Positions 56,253 through 64,000 of a stretch of DNA of 64,000 nt are shown here, one piece after another (the first letter of the stretch is position 1; every line of letters starts with the position of its first letter). The notes beneath the pieces were generated by a model that was not told the DNA's origin, made no database searches, and saw only the letters and a list, made by a program, of their open reading frames with translations. Origin of the DNA: Crambe crambe (taxonomy: Eukaryota > Porifera > Demospongiae > Poecilosclerida > Crambeidae); assembly GCA_963924555.1 (NCBI GenBank), contig OZ004598.1, forward strand, positions 1,388,501 to 1,452,500, read 5' to 3'. A program made the position numbers and the translations under genes.

Positions 56253-59200
56253 TCACTCCACTGTAATGTAACTAGTTCTCTGCCACCTCTGGACATGGTA
56301 GTTACTGCTGTCTCCACGAGCCACTAACACTCGCACAGTGTTCAAGTTGTACACTCCAGGCCAACTAAAGTTGGCAAAAACAGAGATGCTCTTTGTGGAG
56401 CTAGGTTCAAGTTTCATCAGCCTCTTGCATCCACCACTCCAGAAGAAACTTGGTTCTGAGCGTCTATAGGGATGGATCACATACCAATTAACAATGTCAT
56501 CAAACTGTTGAAAATGTACAATACAACCTCACCTTTTAGACTCTTGCTGGGCACCATCTCTAGAGTGTGCTAATTCAACCATTGCCTGCATAAAAATAAT
56601 TATTCTCTTCTTAACATATGAAGAACAGTGTGATCAAACGTAGTGGCTAATGTACATACACTTTGCACCTTCGTACCTTGACTTTTTGATGGTAGCAATT
56701 CTGGAGCATAATCTTGACAGGCACTCGACACAGATTGGGAACATGACCTCCACCATCATCATCACTGACATCAGACTTGACAAAACCATGATGATGATAA
56801 GTAGTGGGGTGCTCCAAGAAGAACTTCACCAGGTCATAGGGTGTGGGAGGATGCAAAGACTGAATCAAGAGGGAGAGAATTCAATTTTCTGGTCACTACA
56901 GACACATGGACTCTACCTCTCTGAGTGCAGACATGGATTGGGGCAGGGGAACAGTGATGGTGTGGTGACCATAAGAGAAGAAGGTGTCCGATCCAGTAGG
57001 AACCAGTGCCTGCCAAAACACAATCAGGGCTATCTCCTCCTTGAAGTCCCGTTTTTCCTCCTCTGTTCTGTCCGAGGTGTGGCTAGTACTGACACCCAGT
57101 GAACTGAAGGACCGACTACCACCAAATAGTTCCTTCACAGGAAATGAACTGCTGGGAATCTGTTTGGGGGACACATTATAATGTTAAACTGTTTATCCAC
57201 TACAACACACTATGTAAGGTTGGACACTACAATTCACTCACTAAAGTGGGTCCTAATGGAACATCAGAATACACCAGCTTGCAAGATTCCACTTGTTCCA
57301 GCCGAGACCCCTTCAAATGGACCACTCCATTCTCGCTGGGCAGGAGACAGAGCAGACCCTGTTCCCTGTCAAATTTGCGCACAGTCCACTTGGTGCTGAC
57401 ACAGGATAGTTGGGAGAGTCGCATCTCCACTGCCGAGGAGTTGGCCAATTGGCACTTGTTCTCTGCTTCCAGAGTGATCACCAAGTGATTCAGGTCAAAT
57501 CTGAAAGGGAATTGGAAGTTTGACTAGCTAATAGGACAAGAGAGAGGCAATGCAATAAAAGCTGTTGTTAATCTTATCTTGTACAGACCTCTTTCTTTCA
57601 TCTTGTGTGGTAGTGCTACACGAAGTTGGGAGTTGACCATGAGTTGCTGTGGCTCGTAATTGCAGGGACTCCCTCACGAGGAGCATGCAACTGTGACGAA
57701 GGACACGATGGCTGCAAAAGAGCAGGCAAAGGTCCATCAAATGAATGAAAATACTAAGTCTTAGTAAACTGTAATTGTCCTTATTACGCATCTATGCATG
57801 CTAACCAATCCTGCCAATATTTCAGTTATTGTACCTCAATCTAGAGTTTGCTGAAATAAGAGCGGGCTCATAATAGAACACAATGTTCAATGGGACCTCT
57901 CCGACTCCTGCACTGATTGATGAAGGGGAAGCCCCTTGCATGACAAGACTGGCTCTGATCCCTTTACCAGGTTCCAGCCGTCCCTGGGGGAGTGGCAATT
58001 CCAGACAGCGTGGGGAGAAGGCTCCAGGTGGGAGGGAAGGGGTGAAAACGGGAGCAGTGGGACCAGGAGAGAGGTTGAGAGGAGAAAGAAGAGTGGAAGG
58101 GTAGATGGGATGATAGAATTCTGAGGACACCTGAATAGAGAATGAACTCCAAATGATGCACACCTTTCTTGATGCTGACCCAATTCATTTAGCGCACCAA
58201 ACACTGCTTTATTAGCTGTATCACTCACTTTGTCCAGGAGGAGCTGTGACCCAAGGGAAGAAGCTAGTCTGAGACTGTTTAAGGCCACCTGTCCTACGTT
58301 GAACACTTCCACACCAAGCCGTGTCACCTCTCCAGTCAGCATGGAGCTAGGAAGGCCTGAAATAGATGCCTGCATGCATAAAAGTGCAAGAGGCTTAATT
58401 GATATACATATTGATTAATTTTTTTAAACTTACAACTATTTTAGGCATGGGTGCAGTGACCCTCCAGTGGAGTCTGTGGTCCTTCCTGTACACCACAGAT
58501 GCCTTTTCTGTCTTGGAGTCATTGAGTCGTGGTCCCCTCACTTCAAATTCAACTCTCCCCTGGACCCCTTCAGAGAGGAGAGATTGGAATCCTGAACCTT
58601 GATGGACCTAGAGTTAAATTCAAAACATTCATTTTCCATCTATTGCACACCAAAATCTTAGTTTACCTGGTAGAGGGTATCTCTGGAGTTTAGTGAGAGA
58701 GTAAGAGAGTTTGCTTTGGAGCCTGAGGGGTTTGGTGGAGAGTTGGAGCCACTGGACTTGCTTGATTCTATGCAGAGGTTGAAGATGAATCCTTTGACCA
58801 CGAGTTCCCCTTCCTTCAAGGGAGTGATGTGGAGAGTAACCTACAGTACAAAACAAAGTGAAGATACACCGTGAGTGTGTATATCATCTCCACTTACCAT
58901 CTTTTCTTCCTCTGGTTGTAGCAGCACTCTCTTGACCACTTCACACACAGCAGCTGCACTAGTGGGTGGTGGAGAGCTGGGGGTGGGGCACTTGGTGGGT
59001 GTGGCCTCCCACACTAAGGAAAGATTGGACATGAATAGAGGCACTCCTCTCAGAGGATTCTTCAAAACCACACCTACTGCAACTGATTCTAAAAAATCGA
59101 AAACAAAAATTTGTGTATGGGTTGGATGAAATTGTCAATTTTACCATTGACCACAGTGAAAGGCATCTGTGAGTTGTCACTGCTTTGATCCATGATCTGC

Positions 59201-60490
59201 ACTGATCCCATGAAGTTCTCGTGCAAAGCACCACTCATCCCAACAGCTGCTTGCCTCTCAAACTCCTCCCACTTGGCCATGCCCTCATCTCCTCTACTGG
59301 GATTGTAGTCACTTCTTCCGATAACAAAATTCACTGATGAATCTTTGCTGGTGTGTTCCAACTGATCCAAATGCTGACCGATATTTTTTGCTTCACTCGA
59401 AGCTGCACTGGAAGACCGTGTCTTTGATATCATAGTCTCTACTCGTAGCTCATCTGCCAGCATGAAACTGTGAGAATAGTTCTCGTCTTTAACACTACTT
59501 GAGCGAGGTCTCAAGGAAAACTCCTTGTCAATGACAAGAGGATTCTTCAGGCTCTCAGGAGAGGCAGCAGTGGTAAAAGTAACGCGTGTTAATTGGGGCC
59601 TAATGAAGGGGAGGGGGAGAATGGGGATCCCCCTGACTCCATCCGTGTGAGATTGAGAGGTGGTGGGTGTGGTTAGGGTGATTTGGACAGGGGAAAAGTA
59701 TGAAGGTTTCTCTGCTATTAGAAGCTTCTACAGAAAAAATCAGAATATACTTTGATCACTGTTCATTAATACTGTCATACCTTGTGGACATAGATGTAGT
59801 CTTGAAGGTGTTGCTGTTGAAGAGATGGAGATTGCCTACTCTCATGAGAGAGCAACTTCTCGAAGGCTGCCCTGGCATCAGGCAGGCTGTGCAGATTGAA
59901 GGAGTGTTTAGCAAGACTGAACAGCACATAATCTTCAGCCAGAGTCCACCCCTTTCCCTGGTAAATCTCCAATGCCTGCTGATACGCTCGCAAACTGTGC
60001 AATCTCTATAAGGATCAAGGTTACGTGTAGGCAGAAATAAATAAGACGACTATCACAAAGGTCAGAGGTCATGATGAAGTACTTATAATGAAACCCTATT
60101 AGAAGGGTCCTACCCCTGTATAACCACTAGATAAATACTATTGGGGTCAAAGGTGCTAGTATACTCTTGACTCTTAGTATATAAGAACACACACCTGTGC
60201 TGCTCTGCCATATCTGTTGCCTGCCAGAATGAGGTGGAGGGCATATTTGCGTGGCATGGAAGGTTGTGCACGGAGAAATCCATGTGCAGCTTGCTCCACA
60301 CACACTGCACTGTGCAGATCTGCATCCTACAGGGAAGGAAGATACAATATACGATGTTTAATAGAGTAATTTAATTGGACCTACCTCAGCAGTCATACGA
60401 ATGCACAGCTGAGTCAGCTCCTTGTACAGACCTCTCTCTTTGAAGATGTCAATCAGCAAGAGAGAAGCAAGTGTCCCATAGTATGGAGCT
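56253..60490 (-). CDS. TRAPPC8: TRAPPC8, 3' half with intact exon structure
   Basis: TRAPP complex subunit 8, which acts in membrane tethering between ER and Golgi and in autophagy. Exons (minus strand, 5' to 3'): 60385-60490, 60195-60326, 59781-60005, 59145-about 59715, 58898-59088, 58667-58840, 58434-58591, 58229-58369, 57835-58130, 57589-57711, 57242-57500, 56917-57159, 56677-56859, 56533-56585, 56253-56463 with TGA stop at 56253. Matches to human TRAPPC8 that I recall include EQAAHGF, GKGWTLAEDYVLF, LKNPLRG, RGPRLNDSKTEKASV, IVFYYEP and GVYNLNTVRVLVA, all in the expected order. Introns are short with GT-AG ends and the phases I checked agree. No frame break is seen in this half. The upstream exons are damaged, so this may be the tail of a broken gene. 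Confidence 0.85.
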
Positions 60491-60639
60491 CTATGAAAAG
60501 GAACAGAATCTAATGTACTGATACTTTGTGGAGACTAAAGTACATTGTATACTGACTTGCAAGAGAGATTGTAGACAGATATGGCCTCTTCTAGATAAGA
60601 TATGACATCCCTTCTTGTGGACGACATAAGGTAAGCAGT

Positions 60640-61413
60640 CACTGCACACATCTCCTATAATATATAGAGAAATCTGAGATAAAAATCCCTTTACCAGATT
60701 ATAACTGACTGACCACTGCTCCTCTATAGTAGAGTCATGCATTGGCTGACTGGAAGTCCTTCTTGACTTGGTGATAGCTGAAAGGAGAAGATAGTGGGGT
60801 GGATGAGGTGGGAGGGAAGGGCAGGGGAAGGACATGCTAGACACCACCAGAATCACTGCACTTGCTACATCAACTGCTCCATCAAAGACGTCATGGAGGA
60901 GGACATGGTAGTAGTAGATGTGAGGAGAGAGCCACTTGGGATACTTGCTCTGTTCTGACTGCTTCTGTTTGGTGTACAGCTGGGAGAAGTCCTCCAGTGG
61001 GTCCTTGGACATACTAGACACCACCAGAATCACTGCAGGAGGAGAGGGAGCATAACTGAAGTCACCGGTCAGTTCCAATAAATGGCCAGCCAAACTCAAT
61101 GTTTGAAACATTAAAGGATAGGTATCAGTGCTGATTATGCAGCTGGAGACTGATAGCCCTCATCTCTTAGCAACATGACAATTACTCAATAGGACAATAA
61201 TCTCAGAAGATAAAAAACAATTTCCGACAAATAAATAAATTAGTTCCCTTACTTTAGCATGACTTCCTCACTATTCAACTCTTCCCACCATTGGAAGAAC
61301 CTGCCACATTGCACTGTGTAGTTCCCTCCACCATACAGAGAGAGTAAGGAGAGCAGAGGAAGTTCTCTCAGACTATCCATCAGAAATGTTACATCACTCA
61401 AAGAACACTTACT
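60640..61413 (-). pseudogene. TRAPPC8: TRAPPC8, upstream exons of unit 4, rearranged
   Basis: An exon at about 60650-60660 to 60762 carries EMCAVTAYLMSSTRR; the preceding one at about 60715-60782 begins YHQVKKDFQSANA and then has a stop where unit 3 has Trp. Directly before it the middle of the gene is missing: the exon 60861-61032 (KYPKWLSPHIYYYHVLLHD) has lost its donor and runs into a second copy of its own start, then into CCTTTCAG CTATCACC, where unit 3 has about 1.8 kb of further exons. A candidate earlier exon at 61253-61413 (GGGNYTVQCGRFFQWWEEL) ends in a GTAAGG donor; its match to TRAPPC8 is weak. As assembled, this half cannot encode full TRAPPC8. Confidence 0.7.
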
Positions 61414-61747
61414 GCTACATTGAAAGAATAGACAATAGGACAAGATTACAAACAATAATATAGGACTAACTATAGGACATAATACTCAGTATTCTCCCCT
61501 AAACATAGGGACCCACTATGCCTTCAAGTACATCTTCTCTTTGATGTGGTCAATAGAATGCTGATGAACAACTCACACTCCAACAAATACCATTTGATGT
61601 GAGAAACCACCCTTAAGGAATAGGACATAATTAATAACAATAGGACATAATTACTAGCACACTATACATACAGTTCACCTGTATTTAATGGTTTCACTTT
61701 GAGATAGTGAAGAGCAAGCTAAATTTTCCAAGGATCACTGTCACTAT

Positions 61748-62390
61748 ATAGAAGCTGTCCTGGTGGTTGATAGAGGTCATTATCCTCCTAAATCCATTAC
61801 CAAAGACCCCATGATATCACTGCATGTACTAACTTTAAGCAGAGACAATGGCCACTCACTGCACATAGCTCCTATCACACAGAGAAGAAGGAGCAGTTAG
61901 AGTGTGAAGAGGTCCAAGAAGAAACTTCCTGTGCAGGATTACACTGGTAGCAAGGTCCCTATTAGCTAATAACTGACACTTCCACCACCACAGAAACTAG
62001 AGAACCTGGTGGTAGTGGAATCATAAAGGAATGTTACAATGTCATATCAAGAGTGTACCACATGATGTAATACATCCATATAAGGAAATGTAATACCCAC
62101 AACTACATGTTTGTTTATCAACAGTGAAATGAGGGAGCCATCTGGGAACCAGACACTATATTGACATGTTTGTTTATCAACAGAAATGTATTGTGAAACC
62201 ACACCCCATTTTTCAGGGGATAAAGCCACTAGTACTCAAAAGCTCTTGACACTTTGTACCTCCATGAATGACCCAAATGGTTTTGTAGGACCTACCCACT
62301 TCTACCCAAATAAATTTTCTAACAAGGTACTCAACAGTTATGACATTATCAAAGTTATGGACAAACCTCTGTTGAAGTCACTCTGAAAGG
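61748..62390 (+). pseudogene. Unrecognised plus-strand exon-like sequence (unit 4)
   Basis: Nearly identical to 28985-29610. The plus strand shows EAVLVVDRGHYPP, TREPGGSGIIKECYN, then a frame at 62186-62386 with ETTPHFSGDKATST. The frames do not connect. Family not recognised. Confidence 0.3.
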
Positions 62391-63060
62391 CAAGGTCATA
62401 GCTCTGCAGCAGGAAAGTAATGTCCACTAACAGTCGCAGCTGCATCTCCAGAGAATTAGATGCATAGCTGGAAGAAGAAAAACATAATGTGTGAGACACT
62501 TTCAATGATTGCAGGTTTCTACTTACTTTATATCATCAGATATGACATTATTTGGTCCATTTATTTCCTCAAGCACTTCCTATACACTTGACCTGCCAGA
62601 ACAAAATCCTATATAAAGGTCACTGGATATGAGGAGACAACCCTTATCTCCATGTCTAACTATGTAATTCACCATAAGACCATAACTCAGATCCATCCTG
62701 TTCAGACTCGATCTTCAACACACTATTAGTTCTCCTACTCACCATATTTGAGGTAGACTTGGAAAATGTCAGCTCCTCCCAAAGATTGGTCCTTAGAAGC
62801 TTACCATAGTTCCACCTCAAGAGAGAGAACTTCCATCTCAGCAAAGGAGGTGCTATTCCATAATTAAAGAGTTGAGAATTGTAATAGGGATGGGGCACTT
62901 GATTGGCGTGCCTTCCCAAACTAAGGACGCTTAGAGACTTTCATAAGGTTACATCAGAATACACCAGCTTGCAAGATTCCATCTTTTCAGCCGAGATACT
63001 TTCAAATGGACCACTCCATTCTCACTGGGCAGGAGACAGAGCAGACCCTGTTCATGAATG
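62385..63060 (-). pseudogene. TRAPPC8: Displaced TRAPPC8 exon pieces
   Basis: At about 62390-62478 the minus strand reads YASNSLEMQL and FLLQSYDLAFQS after a TTCTTCCAG acceptor, the exon missing from 60783-60860. At 62533-62600 is the preceding piece (INGPNNVISDD). At 62938-63050 is part of the exon 57242-57500. These lie on the wrong side of the exons 60861-61413, so gene order has been broken. Confidence 0.65.
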
Positions 63061-63394
63061 CATTTCTGACACAAATTTGGAATATAACCAATTCAGTTTC
63101 TTGACGATTTTTTTTTGTTATGATTCCAGCATGATGAATTTGAGATCACTGTCCTCATATCTTGGAACATGGTTTCCACAAGTCATAGTAGAGGACTAAT
63201 AGCTACCACATTGGCCAGTCCTTCCATCAAAGTGTCCATTTGTATACAATGACACTAAGTTTTCACATAATAGATTAGCTCTGATAGAATTATATCTGCA
63301 TGAGATTCAGTTCATGTATAGCCTCATACCCAGGCCCAATTTAACCCCCTCTCCCACCGAAAAAAAATTAACAAACATGTGGTGCTTTAGACCT
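63061..63394. other. Spacer at the 3' end of NLR-D
   Basis: About 330 bp without a supported gene. It should contain the 3' untranslated region of NLR-D. Confidence 0.4.
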
Positions 63395-64000
63395 TCAGCA
63401 TGATAATTCCGATATAGATATTGATATAGAGTTCCAATCAAGATTCAGTGTTTTCAGGTTCGTACAGTGTTGTAAACTTTCAATAAGAGCCCTGGCACCA
63501 TCAGTACCAATAGAGTTATCATGAAGATTCAGTGTTTGTAAATTAATGCAATACTTGAGACCTTCAGCAAGAGCCTTGGCACCATCATCTCCAACAGAGT
63601 TCCTATCTAGATTTAGTGTTTCCAGGTTCGTGCAGTGCTTTAAACCTTCAGCAAGAGTTGTGGCACCATTAGTACCAATGGAGTTACAATCAAGACTCAG
63701 TGTTTGCAGGTTTGTACAATGTTTTAAACTTTCAGCTATAGCCAAAGCACCTTCAGAACCAATAGAATTATCATACAGATTCAGAGTTTGTAGGTTTGTA
63801 CAGTGTTTTAGACCTTCAGCAAGAGCCTTAGCACCATTAGCACCAATAGAATTATCATAGAGATTCACAGTTTGAAGGTTCGTACAGTGCTTTAGACTTG
63901 CAGAAAGAGCCATGGCACCATCAGCACCAATAGAGTTTACATCGAGATTCAGTGCTTGAAGGTTTGTACAATTCTTTAGACCTTCAGCAAGAGCTTTAGC
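63395..64000 (-). CDS. NLR-D, C-terminal LRRs, cut by window edge
   Basis: The minus-strand frame is open from the window edge to a stop at 63395. It encodes seven LRR units of the same 28-residue type (KALAEGLKHCTNLQTLNLYD, NSIG). Units differ from one another more than in NLR-A, B and C (for example NSVG, KYCINLQ, ARALIESLQ), so this array is older or less homogenised. It ends NSISISISELSC rather than the HVKNL cap of NLR-A and NLR-C. The NACHT and N-terminal domains would lie beyond 64000. Confidence 0.85.
   Translation of the reverse strand, partial: AKALAEGLKNCTNLQALNLDVNSIGADGAMALSASLKHCTNLQTVNLYDNSIGANGAKALAEGLKHCTNLQTLNLYDNSIGSEGALAIAESLKHCTNLQTLSLDCNSIGTNGATTLAEGLKHCTNLETLNLDRNSVGDDGAKALAEGLKYCINLQTLNLHDNSIGTDGARALIESLQHCTNLKTLNLDWNSISISISELSC

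Larger units (their letters stand above)
53505..63060. repeat. Segmental duplication, unit 4
   Basis: Unit 4 holds the inverted-repeat element in reverse orientation, the best TRAPPC8 copy, a block (61748-62480) nearly identical to unit 3 (28985-29700), and modules shared with unit 1 (62500-62890). An extra TRAPPC8 exon piece matching 57250-57380 sits at about 62938-63050. NLR-D follows. Confidence 0.75.

Noticed and set aside
57883-58124. Plus-strand Gly-rich open frames
   Set aside because: They are antisense to the Pro-rich TRAPPC8 exon 57835-58130.
60491-60780. Continuous minus-strand frame with SLYIIGDVCSDCLPYVVHKKG
   Set aside because: It reads the TRAPPC8 exons and an intron in the wrong frame; the matching frame is EMCAVTAYLMSSTRR after a splice acceptor.
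1-64000. tRNA and rRNA genes
   Set aside because: I looked for tRNA-like A- and B-box order and conserved rRNA segments and saw none that I could defend without a covariance search.
1-64000. Retrovirus-like, LTR or Polinton elements
   Set aside because: No protease, reverse transcriptase, integrase or capsid motif and no long terminal direct repeats were recognised; the large direct repeats here are segmental duplications.

Overview
This window looks like a piece of a compact, AT-rich metazoan nuclear genome, most likely a demosponge (Amphimedon-like). I infer this from the mix of long intron-poor NACHT-LRR (NLR) genes with death-fold N-termini, stand-alone DEATH-domain genes, a ZU5-UPA-DEATH gene, a multi-exon TRAPPC8 gene with short canonical GT-AG introns, and many small inverted-repeat elements. 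There are no bacterial operons, CRISPR arrays, rRNA genes or recognisable tRNAs. The species name is an inference.

The layout is best read as a cluster of four related units. Each unit has TRAPPC8-derived sequence (minus strand) at its lower coordinates and an NLR or NLR remnant (minus strand) at its upper end. Unit 1 runs from about 177 to 20.2 kb: decayed TRAPPC8 copy, NLR scrap, NLR-A (11.2-16.2 kb), NLR-B (16.2-20.2 kb). Unit 3 runs from about 24.75 to 36.3 kb: rearranged TRAPPC8 pieces, then a ZU5-UPA-DEATH gene and a short LRR scrap. Unit 2 runs from about 38.6 to 53.4 kb: decayed TRAPPC8 copy, then the complete-looking NLR-C. Unit 4 runs from about 53.5 kb to the right edge: TRAPPC8 with an intact-looking 3' half (56.25-60.5 kb), then the LRR end of NLR-D, cut by the window edge. 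Each unit carries a copy of the same inverted-repeat element next to the TRAPPC8 block; the copy at 53.5-54.4 kb is reversed. Between units 1 and 3 lies a DEATH-domain gene with small Ser/Pro-rich exons (21.4-24.6 kb). Between units 3 and 2 lies a 1.17-kb foldback element.

The NLRs are the biological centre. All share a death-fold (CARD-like) domain, one or more Ig-like domains, a NACHT ATPase and ribonuclease-inhibitor-type LRRs in 28-residue (84-bp) repeats. Their N-termini are modular: NLR-B has one death-fold plus one Ig; NLR-A has that pair twice; NLR-C has an extra DEATH domain between them. The Ig domains lack the first canonical cysteine, as expected for a cytosolic Ig fold. The LRR repeats are nearly identical in DNA, differ mostly at the predicted exposed beta-strand positions, and show higher-order duplication. 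NLR-B runs head-to-tail into NLR-A through a recombination-like junction. Together with the DEATH and ZU5-UPA-DEATH genes, the window reads as a fast-evolving cytosolic innate-immune cluster built by repeated segmental duplication that carried along, and mostly destroyed, copies of the housekeeping gene TRAPPC8.
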